Assembly: GCA_026990765.1 (NCBI GenBank)
Contig: JALXCV010000108.1
Span: 1 to 64,000, forward strand
Direction of reading: 5' to 3'
DNA: 64,000 nt
Source: Hyphomicrobiales bacterium
GTDB taxonomy: Bacteria; Pseudomonadota; Alphaproteobacteria; Rhizobiales; Aestuariivirgaceae
The notes beneath the pieces are model-generated. The model saw nothing but the letters and a program-made list of their open reading frames with translations. It made no database searches and was not told the DNA's origin. Position numbers and translations under genes: made by a program. Below, one piece after another: positions 27,863 through 37,908 of the stretch (positions are counted from its first letter, which is position 1; every line of letters begins with the position of its first letter).

Positions 27863-28201
27863 ATGTTCACAACTCCTGCATATGCACAAGCCGCCGGTGG
27901 AGGTGGTGATGCCACAAGCATCATAACTTCACTATTCCCGCTCATACTCATCATGGCTGTTTTCTGGTTCCTGCTAATTCGTCCGCAACAAAAACGGATG
28001 AAAGAACATCAGGCTCTGGTTGCCGGTATCAAGCGGCGTGACAGTGTGGTTACTTCTTCTGGTATTTTTGGCAAGGTCACCAAGGTTATTGATGACAATG
28101 AAGTCATGATAGAGATTGCCGACGGGGTGCAGGTCAAGTTCCTGAAAAGTGCAATCAGTGAAGTCAGAACCAAGGGGTCAACACCTCCCAAGGCAGAATG
28201 A
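27863..28201 (+). CDS. yajC: Preprotein translocase accessory subunit YajC
   Basis: 112 residues from the ATG at 27863 (MFTTPAYAQAAGGGGD), preceded by GAGGG; the longer upstream frame is not needed. One TM segment (about 20-38, SLFPLILIMAVFWFLLI) is followed by RPQQKRMKEHQ and the conserved GIKRRDSVVTSSGIFGKV. YajC associates with SecDF in the inner membrane. It heads the yajC-secD-secF operon. Confidence 0.95.
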   Translation: MFTTPAYAQAAGGGGDATSIITSLFPLILIMAVFWFLLIRPQQKRMKEHQALVAGIKRRDSVVTSSGIFGKVTKVIDDNEVMIEIADGVQVKFLKSAISEVRTKGSTPPKAE

Positions 28202-28242
28202 TCTGCAAGCTATTTTATAAAGCCATTTTTCGGAACCATTAA

Positions 28243-29865
28243 ATGTTTCAGCTATCTTATTGGAAAACCCTGCCGATACTGGCAATGGTGCTTTTGGGTA
28301 TCCTGTTTTCCCTGCCCAATATTTATCCAGAAAGCTTTCGCCAGTCGCTTCCCGGGTTCATTCCGTCTTCCAAACTGGTTCTGGGACTGGATCTGCAGGG
28401 GGGATCGCATATTGTTCTGGAGATTGAGAAAACCAAATTCAAGCAGGATCTTCTGAAACAGCTTGTTGGTGACATTCGCCAGAAATTGCGTGAAAACAAA
28501 ATCCGCTATACCGGGCTGCGGCGCATTGGCAGTGATGCTGTTACAGTGACCATCAAAAACCCGGAAGACATGGATAAAATCCTGCCCAAGCTGAAACGTC
28601 TGCGCATGGATACGTCAGGTGGCCTGTTAAATATGGGAATTGGCGCAGGCGCTTCTACCGAAATCTACAAGGTTACTGTGGATGGCCAGAAAGTCAGCTA
28701 TCACTTCACCGAAGCAGGGCTAAACAACAAGATCGGTCAGGCAATCGGGGCCAGTTTGAAAATTATTACCTTGCGTATCAACTCACTTGGCACTACAGAG
28801 CCGGTTATTCAGCGTCAGGGAATCGACAGGATACTGGTACAGGTGCCGGGTTTGAAAGACCCGGACAGGTTAAAGAAGCTGCTGGGCAAGACCGCCAAGC
28901 TTACATTCCAGCTGGTTTGTGACTCCCAGCCAACCGGAGAGAATCAAAGACCTCCGCTTGACTGTGAGGAACTGGCTCAGAAAAATGTTCCCGGTGTTCC
29001 ATTATGGGTAAAGACTTCAAGGCGCGATTCTGTCGATGGTGCCAATCTGGTGGATTCACAACCGGGATTTGACAGCCGCAATGGTGAACCGATTGTGACT
29101 TTCCGGTTCAACACCAAGGGTGGTCTGGATTTTGGCAGGCTGACACGCGATAATGTTGGTCGCCCGTTTGCCATTGTGCTGGACAGGGAAGTTGTCAGTG
29201 CGCCGGTAATTCAGACACCTATTCTTGGTGGTTCCGGCCAGATTTCCGGCAGATTTACAGTGCAGGAAGCCAATGATCTGGCAATTGTGTTGCGCTCGGG
29301 TGCTTTGCCGGCTGAACTTACCATTGTTGAACAGCGCACAGTTGGAGCATCGCTAGGCGCTGATTCAGTCAAACACGGGTTTGAAGCCGCCGTGCTTGGC
29401 TTGATTCTGGTGGTTATTTTCATGTTTGTGACTTATGGGCTGTTTGGCATTTTTGCCAATCTGGCGCTGTTTGCCAATCTGGCAATGCTTATCGGTGTAT
29501 TGTCAGGCCTTGGTGCAACTCTGACACTTCCGGGCATTGCCGGTATTGTGCTGACCATGGGGATGGCGGTTGACTCCAATGTGCTGGTGTTTGAGCGTAT
29601 CCGCGAAGAAGTAAGAGCTGGAAGATCACCGCTAAATTCCATTGATACCGGTTTCCAGCGAGCCCTTGGCACAGTGCTTGATGCCAATATTACTACCCTT
29701 ATTGCAGCCGTTGTGTTGTTTGCCCTGGGCTCAGGCCCGGTCAAGGGATTTGCAGTAACGCTTGGTGTCGGGATTGTCACCACAGTATTTACAGCATTCA
29801 CCTTTACCCGCCTGATTGTTGCCTTGTGGGTAATTCGCTACCGGCCAAAAACAGTGCCGATGTAA
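28243..29865 (+). CDS. secD: Protein export subunit SecD
   Basis: 540 residues. The N-terminal TM is followed by LGLDLQGGSHIVLEI (the D1 motif), a large periplasmic domain with RINSLGTTEPVIQRQG and IVLRSGALPAEL, and a C-terminal block of five TM segments with TLPGIAGIVLTMGMAVDSNV and FERIREE. SecDF uses the proton gradient to pull exported proteins through SecYEG. It is 41 nt after yajC and 28 nt before secF. Confidence 0.96.
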   Translation: MFQLSYWKTLPILAMVLLGILFSLPNIYPESFRQSLPGFIPSSKLVLGLDLQGGSHIVLEIEKTKFKQDLLKQLVGDIRQKLRENKIRYTGLRRIGSDAVTVTIKNPEDMDKILPKLKRLRMDTSGGLLNMGIGAGASTEIYKVTVDGQKVSYHFTEAGLNNKIGQAIGASLKIITLRINSLGTTEPVIQRQGIDRILVQVPGLKDPDRLKKLLGKTAKLTFQLVCDSQPTGENQRPPLDCEELAQKNVPGVPLWVKTSRRDSVDGANLVDSQPGFDSRNGEPIVTFRFNTKGGLDFGRLTRDNVGRPFAIVLDREVVSAPVIQTPILGGSGQISGRFTVQEANDLAIVLRSGALPAELTIVEQRTVGASLGADSVKHGFEAAVLGLILVVIFMFVTYGLFGIFANLALFANLAMLIGVLSGLGATLTLPGIAGIVLTMGMAVDSNVLVFERIREEVRAGRSPLNSIDTGFQRALGTVLDANITTLIAAVVLFALGSGPVKGFAVTLGVGIVTTVFTAFTFTRLIVALWVIRYRPKTVPM

Positions 29866-29893
29866 GGCTTAAACAGAGAATAGAGACCAAGAA

Positions 29894-30829
29894 ATGTTCA
29901 AACCCATCCAATTCATACCGGATGAAACCAGCATCAACTTTATGAAATATGCCCGATTGGGCATTATTGCTTCAGTTGTTGCCATGATACTCTCGGTTGT
30001 CCTGTTGATTTCTTCCGGCCTTAATTTCGGTATTGACTTCAAGGGTGGGACTTTAATCGAGATCGGAACTCCTGAAAAAGCTGACCTTGGCGATTTGCGT
30101 AAAAAAATCGGGGCGCTCAAGCTTGGTGATTTTGAATTGCAGACATTTGGTGCTCCAACTGATGTGCTTATTCGTATTGAAACCCAGCCAGGGGGTGAAA
30201 AGGCCCAGCAAAACGCCATTAACAAGGTAAAAGCCACGCTAGGCGACAAAATTGATTATCGCCGGGTGGAAGTCGTTGGCCCAAAAGTCTCTGGCGAACT
30301 TGCCGAGTCAAGTATGATTGCAGTGCTGATATCCATTATGGCGGTGATGGTATATATCTGGTTCAGATTTGAATGGCAGTTTGCCATTGGTGCGGTGGCT
30401 TCGCTATCGCATGACGTTCTGTTGACAATGGGCGTATTTGCTGTATTGCAGATTGAATTTGGTCTCCCGATCATTGCTGCAATTTTGACAATCGTTGGTT
30501 ATTCACTCAATGATACTGTGGTGGTCTATGACCGGGTGCGTGAGAATATGCGCAAATACAAGAAAAAATCTCTTGGTGAACTGATTGACCTGTCTCTTAA
30601 CCAGATGCTTCGCCGTACAATCATGACCTCGGTCTCCACCTTGCTGGCATTGCTGGCATTGTATTTCTGGGGCGGGGAAAATCTGCGCGGATTTACCTTC
30701 ACCATGATCTGGGGGGTAATAGTGGGGACTTATTCATCAATCTTTATTGCAGCACCTCTGCTTATCTACATGAATGCCACACTGTCCAAACCTGCAGATG
30801 AGGAAGCAGACAGTGTAACCACCGGATGA
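29894..30829 (+). CDS. secF: Protein export subunit SecF
   Basis: 311 residues. LNFGIDFKGGTLIEI is the SecF D2 motif; the five C-terminal TM segments carry YIWFRFEWQFAIGAV, VGYSLNDTVVVYDRVREN and LNQMLRRTIMTS. It forms the SecDF complex with the upstream gene. The stop overlaps the next start by 4 nt (ATGA), so the NDUFAF3-like gene is co-translated. Confidence 0.96.
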   Translation: MFKPIQFIPDETSINFMKYARLGIIASVVAMILSVVLLISSGLNFGIDFKGGTLIEIGTPEKADLGDLRKKIGALKLGDFELQTFGAPTDVLIRIETQPGGEKAQQNAINKVKATLGDKIDYRRVEVVGPKVSGELAESSMIAVLISIMAVMVYIWFRFEWQFAIGAVASLSHDVLLTMGVFAVLQIEFGLPIIAAILTIVGYSLNDTVVVYDRVRENMRKYKKKSLGELIDLSLNQMLRRTIMTSVSTLLALLALYFWGGENLRGFTFTMIWGVIVGTYSSIFIAAPLLIYMNATLSKPADEEADSVTTG

Positions 30830-31218
30830 GCATCAAGGCTTATTTTCCCGAGCGGGTAGCGATTGACTTTTATGGCAATGGCGGATTTCGTTTCGCTGAA
30901 ATGTCTCACACCGGTTCAATGCTGATATTGCCTGATGGCATACATGGCTGGCATCCGGTAGCATTTGAAGAAATCACCCCGGATGATTTCAGTACTTTGT
31001 TTGATACAGTTACTGGCTCAACCTTTGTGCTGTTTGGCACAGGTGCAAAACAGCAATGGCCGGGCAGGGAATTGAAAGCAGCATTTGCCCGCCGCAATAT
31101 TGCTGTTGAGGTGATGGATACCGGAGCAGCGGTTCGCACCTATAATGTATTACTGGCAGAACAGCGCCCGGTTGCAGCAGCACTACTTGCAGTTGAGAGC
31201 TACAAAAGCCAAGATTAA
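30826..31218 (+). CDS. Mth938/DUF498 family protein, NDUFAF3-like
   Basis: 130 residues. The fold is recognised from IDFYGNGGFRFAEMSHTGSM, LILPDGIHGWHP and the central FVLFGTGAKQQWPG, which are typical of the Mth938/C3orf60 group. The mitochondrial relative NDUFAF3 is a complex I assembly factor. Its position next to secF, and next to a squalene-synthase-like gene of the NDUFAF6 type, is conserved in alphaproteobacteria as far as I recall. A role in Nuo or membrane-complex assembly is an inference. Confidence 0.86.
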   Translation: MSIKAYFPERVAIDFYGNGGFRFAEMSHTGSMLILPDGIHGWHPVAFEEITPDDFSTLFDTVTGSTFVLFGTGAKQQWPGRELKAAFARRNIAVEVMDTGAAVRTYNVLLAEQRPVAAALLAVESYKSQD

Positions 31219-31221
31219 CCC

Positions 31222-32043
31222 ATGAAGGCTGATTCGAAAAACTTGGTCAAAACTCACAATCTTGACCGCTATCTGGCGACCCTGCTGGCTCCTGGTGACA
31301 AGCAGGAAGATTTGTTTGCGCTTTATGCCTTTGATTGTGAAACAAGGCGGATTGCGCAGCAGGTAAGCGAATCGAGGCTTGGCGAGATCAGAATTCAGTG
31401 GTGGTATGACAATATCAATCTGATCTATCAGGAAAAAACACCGGATAATCCTGTAGCAGCTGATCTGGCCAGAGTGATCCATCAATATGATTTGCCGCGT
31501 CACAAGTTTATCAACCTTTTGGAGGCACGCCGGTTTGATCTTTACAGTGACCCGATGCAGTCTATGGAAGCACTGCTGAATTATGTTGATGCAACAAGTG
31601 CCGTCATGGTGCAGATGGCAGTTCAAATTCTTATCGGTTTTGATGCTCTTTCAATTGATGATCTGGCGCTGAATGCGGGCAGGGTTGAGGGATTATGCGA
31701 TGTAATTGCTTTGCTTGCCAGACACACAGCAAGGGGCCAGTGCTATCTGCCGCAAGAGATAATGCAGCGCCATGGATTAGAGACAGTTGAAACCGGCAGG
31801 CCGCTTGATCTGGTACTGGCTGAAATCAGGCATGAGGCAACAAAAAATCTGGTAATAATCAACCGGCAAACTGGCCGTATTGATAAAAAAGCCTTGCCGG
31901 CTTTCTGGCCATCGAGCCTTGCCGGTCAGTATCTGAAACTGACATCAAAACCGTCATTTGATGCGCTGAAACTGCACAGCGGCGCCTCACAATTGTCAAA
32001 GCAATGGTACCTTATGAAAAAATCTTTTCTTGAACGGGTTTGA
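31222..32043 (+). CDS. Squalene/phytoene synthase-like protein, NDUFAF6 type
   Basis: 273 residues with the trans-isoprenyl synthase fold (LFALYAFDCETRRIAQQV, EIRIQWWYDNI, and YVDATSAVMVQMA). The two Asp-rich motifs needed for prenyl-diphosphate chemistry are missing: the second site reads LARHTARGQCYLP where enzymes have DVxED. It is therefore probably a non-catalytic relative of mitochondrial NDUFAF6, a complex I assembly factor. It starts 3 nt after the NDUFAF3-like gene, and the two should be co-expressed. Confidence 0.85.
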   Translation: MKADSKNLVKTHNLDRYLATLLAPGDKQEDLFALYAFDCETRRIAQQVSESRLGEIRIQWWYDNINLIYQEKTPDNPVAADLARVIHQYDLPRHKFINLLEARRFDLYSDPMQSMEALLNYVDATSAVMVQMAVQILIGFDALSIDDLALNAGRVEGLCDVIALLARHTARGQCYLPQEIMQRHGLETVETGRPLDLVLAEIRHEATKNLVIINRQTGRIDKKALPAFWPSSLAGQYLKLTSKPSFDALKLHSGASQLSKQWYLMKKSFLERV

Positions 32044-32049
32044 ATTTCT

Positions 32050-33855
32050 ATGACCATTGCTACACGACTTAACAAAATTATTCCTGATCTTTCCAAGACC
32101 TTTTTGCGCTTTCCGGTGCCTGCCGCCATCTCCATATTCATGTGTGGTTTCATGGTGCTGAAGGTGCTGGGTTTTTATCATTTTTCTTCATCCCGCATGG
32201 GGGAAATTGTCCTTGCAGGCATAAGCGCATTCTTTCTTGCAGGAGCTGCGCATTTACTGGCTGAAAGCAGGCAATGGTCGAGGATCAAGGCATTTATCAT
32301 TGCAAGTGTGTCAGCAATCCTGATTGCGATTTTAATGTTGAACGCTGCACAGTTTTCGGCCAATCCGTTATTCATCCTGCCAGCCATTGGATTATTGTTG
32401 ATGGTAGCAGGTTTCATGAAGCCGGGAACATCGGCAAATGCGCTTTGGCTGTTCAATTTTTCACTGGGGCTGGCAATCATACTGGCGACAATTGTCGGGC
32501 TGGTGTTTGGTGGTGGATTATCTGCAATTATTGCCGGACTTAAATTCCTTTTCGGATTACACTTTGGCAATGATGCCTATCAGATCATCTGGATAATTGC
32601 AGTTGCCATGGTTGGACCGCTTTATGCCTTATCGCTGGTGCCGCATGATCTGGAAGAACAACTCAAATTGCCGCGCCCTGATGATCTTTTGAATCGCGGA
32701 GTGTCGATCCTGATCAATTATGTGCTGGTGCCGGTTATATTGATCTATGTGATTATTCTGCACGCATATGCAATCAAGATAGGTTTCATGCTGGCTCTGC
32801 CAAAGGGCAAGGTCGGGATTATGGTTCTGATATTTGCCCTTGGTGGAACAGCTACCTGGCTGATAGCCCGGCCATGGCTGGAAACCGGTACGGTGCTGTT
32901 AAAGCTGTTCACCAGATACTGGTTCTGGTTCACCATAATTCCAACAGTACTTCTGGTGCTGGCGGTTAGTGAAAGAATTGGTAATTACGGGGTGACACCT
33001 GAGCGCTATGGTCTGGTGTTGCTTGGCATATGGCTGGCCATGATGATTGTTTATTTCACATTAAGGCGTATGGAAGCAAAACCGAAAATAATTCTTGCCA
33101 GTCTAGGATTCTTGCTGTTTGCCGCATCTTTTGGTCCATGGGGCGCAAAAGGTTTTTCAATAAACAACCAGCTTTCCCGCCTGCAAACAATATTACAGAG
33201 CAAGGGCTATATAAAGGATGGCAGAATTGCTGCCAGCCTGCCTGACAAGGATTCTGTGCCGGAAGTCATTCGGGAAAATGCGGTTTCAATTATCCGGTTT
33301 CTTCGGCAGCAGGATGCACTTGACAGGTTGAAACCCATATTTTCGGCTTATGATGGTGAAATCTTCAACGGGTTATCCAAATATGCAATTGAAAGAAACA
33401 TCATAAAGGCTTTGAACATCAAGACAGCAAGATCTGTCAAATTCGGCTCCAGATGGATAAATTTCAAGGCCAGTAAGGCAAGCGGATTTTCTGTTACAGA
33501 AAAGGCCAGTTTATACGGGCCGTATGTATTGAATAACCTCATTAGCCGCAATGGTGAAGCCGGTAATCCAATAATGTCTTATGATGGTGAAAAACTGGTT
33601 GTCAAAAGCAATGGCAAAATCTGGGAGTTTGATGCAAAAGAGATTTTGCTCCAGGCAGAAAAGGCAATGAAGCACACTGCTAACAACAAAACTCAGCCAG
33701 CTTTGAAATTTGCTGTTGAGAATGATGCCGGCAAGGCTATGCTGATTGTCACCAATGTTAATGGACCACACAGCAAGGATAAAATCACAATAACATATAT
33801 TCAATGCTGGTTGTTGATCGAACCAGAGTTGGAACAAGGGTCGCTAAAGCAATGA
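32050..33855 (+). CDS. DUF4153-family integral membrane protein
   Basis: 601 residues. About twelve hydrophobic segments fill residues 20-370, among them IILATIVGLVFGGGLSAIIA and LVPVILIYVIILHAYAIK, with a soluble domain of about 230 residues at the C-terminus. The pattern VPHDLEEQLKLPRPDDLLNR followed by YVLVPVILIY is typical of DUF4153. The function is unknown. It follows the NDUFAF6-like gene by 6 nt. Its 3' end overlaps the convergent dprA by 12 nt. Confidence 0.82.
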   Translation: MTIATRLNKIIPDLSKTFLRFPVPAAISIFMCGFMVLKVLGFYHFSSSRMGEIVLAGISAFFLAGAAHLLAESRQWSRIKAFIIASVSAILIAILMLNAAQFSANPLFILPAIGLLLMVAGFMKPGTSANALWLFNFSLGLAIILATIVGLVFGGGLSAIIAGLKFLFGLHFGNDAYQIIWIIAVAMVGPLYALSLVPHDLEEQLKLPRPDDLLNRGVSILINYVLVPVILIYVIILHAYAIKIGFMLALPKGKVGIMVLIFALGGTATWLIARPWLETGTVLLKLFTRYWFWFTIIPTVLLVLAVSERIGNYGVTPERYGLVLLGIWLAMMIVYFTLRRMEAKPKIILASLGFLLFAASFGPWGAKGFSINNQLSRLQTILQSKGYIKDGRIAASLPDKDSVPEVIRENAVSIIRFLRQQDALDRLKPIFSAYDGEIFNGLSKYAIERNIIKALNIKTARSVKFGSRWINFKASKASGFSVTEKASLYGPYVLNNLISRNGEAGNPIMSYDGEKLVVKSNGKIWEFDAKEILLQAEKAMKHTANNKTQPALKFAVENDAGKAMLIVTNVNGPHSKDKITITYIQCWLLIEPELEQGSLKQ

Positions 33856-34965
33856 GAAACGCTGCCCGGTATGTTCTTCAAGCCGTCCTGCCAGTTTCAG
33901 ATCCAGCAAATATTGATGGATTTCACCAGCCGAACCCCCGGTTTCACGGATCAGGTCGTCAATATGGGTCGGGGCAGGGCTTAGAAGTTCAATAATATGA
34001 TCGCGCAGTGAAATACTGGCTGGTCTTTCATAATCGATCATGTCGGTGAAACCGTCATCTGAGGCAAACATGTTTGGTTGCAGCGGACCATTCTTAGCCA
34101 GATCATCCAGTACCTGCAAAATGTCATTACCGCAGGTGACCAGTGTTGCTCCATCCCTGATCAGCCGGTTGGTGCCGCCAGAGCGTGGATCAAGCGGGGA
34201 GCCGGGAACTGCAAAAACTTCGCGATTCTGTTCTGCCGCCATTCGCGCAGTTATCAATGAGCCTGAGCGGGTGGCAGCTTCAATGACTACTGTACCAAGG
34301 GCAATACCTGAAATCAGCCGGTTGCGACGCGGAAAGTGGCGGGCCTGGGGCCTGACTCCGGGGGTCATTTCGGTAACAATTACCCCTTCTGTGCCGATCT
34401 CGTGATACAGCTCGGCATTTTCCGGCGGGTAGATATTGTCGATACCACCGGCAATGACTGCAATAGTGCCGGTGGCAAGACTGGCCTGATGGGCTGCTGT
34501 ATCTATGCCGCGGGCAAGCCCTGATACGGTCACATAATCGGCCTGTCCCAATTGTGCGGCAAGGGTGCGGGTGAATTTAAGGCCAACGGCTGAAGCATTG
34601 CGTGATCCAACCAGTGCAACTGATTGTCTGTTCAGCAATTCACGGCGCCCCTTGACGCAAATAAGCGGTGGTGCACCATCAATATGGCGCAGTAATTCAG
34701 GATAATCAGCCTCGCCAATGGCTATGAATGCAGCGCCATTTTTTTCCGCCTGTTGCATGTCATGTTCAGCCGCCGCTGCCGGGCAAATTTTCAAACGCCT
34801 TTTAAGCCCGCCACGGCGTGAATGTTCAGGAAGTGCTGCCAGTGCCTGTTCAGCGCTGCCATAGCGGTTTATCAGTTTAAGGAAGGTGACGGGGCCAACA
34901 TTTTCACTTTTGATCAAACGCAGCCAGTTGAGGCGCTGGCTATCATTTAACATTTCCCCGGTCAT
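33844..34965 (-). CDS. dprA: DNA processing protein DprA (Smf)
   Basis: 373 residues. SAM-like N-terminal part ([20 protein letters not shown]), Rossmann-like core with [29 protein letters not shown] and [17 protein letters not shown], and a C-terminal winged-helix (DML1) domain (about 305-370). DprA loads RecA on incoming single strands during natural transformation. It starts 4 nt inside plsY, giving a coupled pyrB-pyrC'-plsY-dprA run. No other competence genes are seen in the window. Confidence 0.94.
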   Translation of the reverse strand: MTGEMLNDSQRLNWLRLIKSENVGPVTFLKLINRYGSAEQALAALPEHSRRGGLKRRLKICPAAAAEHDMQQAEKNGAAFIAIGEADYPELLRHIDGAPPLICVKGRRELLNRQSVALVGSRNASAVGLKFTRTLAAQLGQADYVTVSGLARGIDTAAHQASLATGTIAVIAGGIDNIYPPENAELYHEIGTEGVIVTEMTPGVRPQARHFPRRNRLISGIALGTVVIEAATRSGSLITARMAAEQNREVFAVPGSPLDPRSGGTNRLIRDGATLVTCGNDILQVLDDLAKNGPLQPNMFASDDGFTDMIDYERPASISLRDHIIELLSPAPTHIDDLIRETGGSAGEIHQYLLDLKLAGRLEEHTGQRFSLL

Positions 34966-35567
34966 TTATTGCCGGAGGAAAGCTTGATTTTGGATTCAGT
35001 GCCCGAAAGCAGTCGCATGATATTGTCGCGGTGTTTGAAATAGATTATTGCAGCCAGTACCAGCAGGAATACAGCCATTTTCGGGCCGACAAGAAAATAA
35101 CCGGCAACCGGCAGCACCAGCGAGGCGATGAGAGCTGAAAGTGATGATATTTTGAAGGTAAAGGCTATGAGCAACCACATACCGGCAAATATCAGGGCAA
35201 GAGGCCAGAACAGACCAAGCAGAACGCCCAGATAGGTGGCAACGCCCTTGCCGCCCCTGAATTTCAGCCATACCGGGTAGATATGACCGATAAAGGCGGC
35301 AAATCCTGCAAGCATGGCAGCCTGACTTCCCGCCATGCTGCCAGCAATCATGGTCGGGATGGTGCCTTTCAGAATATCAGCCAAAACGGTTGCAATGGCC
35401 AGGCTTTTGGAACCGGTGCGCAAAACATTGGTGGCTCCAATATTACCAGAACCGATCTTGCGAATATCGCCATGTCCTGTCATTCTGGTAAGTATCAGGC
35501 CAAATGGAATGGACCCGAACAGATAGCCAATTACCAGCCATTGAATATTTTGCAGAATAAAACTCAT
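34962..35567 (-). CDS. plsY: Acyl-phosphate:glycerol-3-phosphate acyltransferase PlsY
   Basis: 201 residues, about five TM segments. Conserved loops: [31 protein letters not shown] and [15 protein letters not shown], the last two forming the active site and acyl-phosphate pocket. It makes lysophosphatidic acid, the first step of phospholipid synthesis; PlsX is not in the window. It overlaps pyrC' by 4 nt upstream and dprA by 4 nt downstream. Confidence 0.95.
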   Translation of the reverse strand: MSFILQNIQWLVIGYLFGSIPFGLILTRMTGHGDIRKIGSGNIGATNVLRTGSKSLAIATVLADILKGTIPTMIAGSMAGSQAAMLAGFAAFIGHIYPVWLKFRGGKGVATYLGVLLGLFWPLALIFAGMWLLIAFTFKISSLSALIASLVLPVAGYFLVGPKMAVFLLVLAAIIYFKHRDNIMRLLSGTESKIKLSSGNK

Positions 35568-36877
35568 GGCTTATCGTAACTATATACTACCTGTCCGGCA
35601 ACAATTGTTTTTTCAACCCGGCCTTCCAGTGAGCGGTATTCAAAGGGTGAGTTTTTGGAACTGGAGCGCAAGGTGGTGTCTTCAACCTGCCATGAGGTTT
35701 CAAGATCGGCAATGACAAAATCAGCCGGGGAACCGGGAGCCAGCTTGCCAGTTTCCAGTCCTAAAAGTCTGGCCGGTGCACAGGACATGGCTTCAATCAG
35801 ACGCGAAAGCTTGATCTGGTCTTGATGATAAAGGCTAAGAGCTGCTGAAAACATGGTTTCAAGTCCGATTGCGCCAAATTCTGCTTCAGCAAAGGGCAGG
35901 CGTTTGGTATCTGCACTTTGCGGATCATGGCCAGAAACTATGATGTCAATTATGCCGTCATTTAATCCTTCAATCAGCGCCAGCCTGTCATCTTCACTGC
36001 GCAAGGGCGGTGACAGCTTGAAGAAGGTACGATAAGCGCCAACATCAAGTTCGTTCAATACCAGATGATTGACCGAAACACCGCATGAAACCGGCAATCC
36101 GGCCTGTTTGGCGCGTTTGATGACTTGAAGCGAGTCGGCACATGATATTTGTGAGGCATGATATCTCGCACCTGTCAGTTCAACCAGCCTGATATCACGC
36201 TCCAGCATAATGGTTTCAGCCTGCCGGGGAATGCCGGGAAGTCCAAGCCGGGTGGCGATTTCACCTTCATTCATGACCCCGGTTGCCAGTGAAGCATCTT
36301 CCACATGCTGGACAATCAGCATGTCAAAAGTTGAGGCATAGGACATGGCGCGGCGCAATATTTGTGGATTGGCAACCCCGACACGGCCATCAGTCAGGGC
36401 CACGGCGCCAGCTTCGCGCAACATGCCGGTTTCGGTCATGATTTTGCCCCTGGCACCCTTGGTTATGGCAGCCATTGGAGCGATGCGAACCAGAGCTGTG
36501 TCGCGAGCGCGGCGCAGGATGAAATCGACAATTGCCGCATCATCGATCACCGGGTCGGTATTGGGCATGACTATCATGGTGGTGACACCACCGGCACTTG
36601 CAGCCTCTGATGCACTGGCAAGGGTTTCGCGATATTCCATTCCCGGCTCACCAGTGAAAACCCGCATGTCAATCAGGCCGGGAAACAGGGTTTTGCCGTA
36701 ACAATCTGAAACCTCAGCTGATCCGTGCATGGACTGCTTGTTGATATCTGCACCAACTGCAACAATGCGGCCACTGTCAACCAGCACACCGCCTTTTGCA
36801 TCCAGCCCACTGGCAGGGTCGACAAGACAGGCATTTACAAAAGCGCGGCGGCCATTTCTGTCATTGCTCCAGCGCAT
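35564..36877 (-). CDS. Dihydroorotase-like PyrC' (PyrX), catalytic residues lost
   Basis: 437 residues with the amidohydrolase fold of type I dihydroorotase ([25 protein letters not shown]). The metal-binding HxH is replaced by R72 and F74 (MRVF), and the usual SDHAPH reads SGHDPQ at 315-320, losing the catalytic Asp and the final His. This pattern fits the inactive PyrC' partners known to associate with aspartate carbamoyltransferase. The active dihydroorotase must then be elsewhere. It starts on the last base of the pyrB stop (TGATG), consistent with a PyrB-PyrC' complex. Confidence 0.9.
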   Translation of the reverse strand: MRWSNDRNGRRAFVNACLVDPASGLDAKGGVLVDSGRIVAVGADINKQSMHGSAEVSDCYGKTLFPGLIDMRVFTGEPGMEYRETLASASEAASAGGVTTMIVMPNTDPVIDDAAIVDFILRRARDTALVRIAPMAAITKGARGKIMTETGMLREAGAVALTDGRVGVANPQILRRAMSYASTFDMLIVQHVEDASLATGVMNEGEIATRLGLPGIPRQAETIMLERDIRLVELTGARYHASQISCADSLQVIKRAKQAGLPVSCGVSVNHLVLNELDVGAYRTFFKLSPPLRSEDDRLALIEGLNDGIIDIIVSGHDPQSADTKRLPFAEAEFGAIGLETMFSAALSLYHQDQIKLSRLIEAMSCAPARLLGLETGKLAPGSPADFVIADLETSWQVEDTTLRSSSKNSPFEYRSLEGRVEKTIVAGQVVYSYDKP

Positions 36878-37857
36878 CAGCTATTGCCTCCATCATTATT
36901 GGTGAGTGAGGGCAGATTGCGGGCAAGCGCATCAAGCACAGCCATGCGCACAGCAACCCCCATTTCCACCTGTTTCTGGATAACTGAACGTGGACCATCG
37001 GCGATGGTTGAGTCTATTTCAACCCCGCGATTCATCGGGCCGGGGTGCATGACAATGGCATTGGGGCTTGCACGCTCCAGCTTGTTCTGATCAAGGCCAT
37101 AAAACCGGTAAAATTCACGCGCGGATGGGATGCAGGCCCCATCCATGCGTTCCAGTTGCAGACGCAGCATCATGACAGCATCGACATCTTTCAGGCCATC
37201 ATACATCGAGGTAAATACCTTGACGCCCAGCCGGTCAATATCGGCAGGAAGCAGCGATAGCGGAGCCACCAGATGAACCGTGGCCCCCATTTTGTGCAGC
37301 AATAACAGGTTGGATCGCGCAACGCGTGAATGTTTTATGTCGCCGCAAATGGCAATTTTCAGACCTTCAAGCCGTTTGAAATTACGGCGAAGGGTAAGCG
37401 CATCTAGTAGCGCCTGTGTCGGGTGCTGGTGCTGGCCGTCACCGGCATTGATGACAGCGCCAGATACTTTTTGTGCCAGAAGTTCGGCAGCACCGGAAGC
37501 ATGATGACGAACAACCAGAATATCAGGGTGCATGGCGTTCAAGGTCATGGCGGTATCGAGCAGGGTTTCACCCTTGGAGACCGATGATCCCTTGACTGAC
37601 ATGTTCATCACATCAGCGCTCAGCCGCTTGCCGGCCAGCTCAAATGAACTCTGGGTACGGGTTGAGGCTTCAAAAAACAGGTTGATGTGAGTGCGCCCGC
37701 GCAGAATTGACTGTTTCTTTTCAGTCTGTCGGTTCAACTCGACATAATTGTCGGCCAGATCAAGCAGTGCGGTGATTTCAAGCGGTGAAATATCTTCAAT
37801 AGCCAGCAAATGTCGCCCGGCGAGGATTTGTTTGGGGTGTTTTTCAATATCAGACAT
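36877..37857 (-). CDS. pyrB: Aspartate carbamoyltransferase catalytic subunit
   Basis: 326 residues. Carbamoyl-phosphate-binding [15 protein letters not shown] (most have EPSTRT), [12 protein letters not shown] for the 80s loop, [29 protein letters not shown], and [12 protein letters not shown] near the end. Catalyses carbamoyl phosphate + aspartate to carbamoyl aspartate in pyrimidine synthesis. No pyrI is present; a non-catalytic PyrC' follows, as in ATCases of the PyrB-PyrC' type. It heads a coupled four-gene operon. Confidence 0.95.
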   Translation of the reverse strand: MSDIEKHPKQILAGRHLLAIEDISPLEITALLDLADNYVELNRQTEKKQSILRGRTHINLFFEASTRTQSSFELAGKRLSADVMNMSVKGSSVSKGETLLDTAMTLNAMHPDILVVRHHASGAAELLAQKVSGAVINAGDGQHQHPTQALLDALTLRRNFKRLEGLKIAICGDIKHSRVARSNLLLLHKMGATVHLVAPLSLLPADIDRLGVKVFTSMYDGLKDVDAVMMLRLQLERMDGACIPSAREFYRFYGLDQNKLERASPNAIVMHPGPMNRGVEIDSTIADGPRSVIQKQVEMGVAVRMAVLDALARNLPSLTNNDGGNS

Positions 37858-37908
37858 TAAAACGTGTCTATAGTCCGGTTTCAGTAAGGCTGCAACGGAA
37901 AAACCGGT

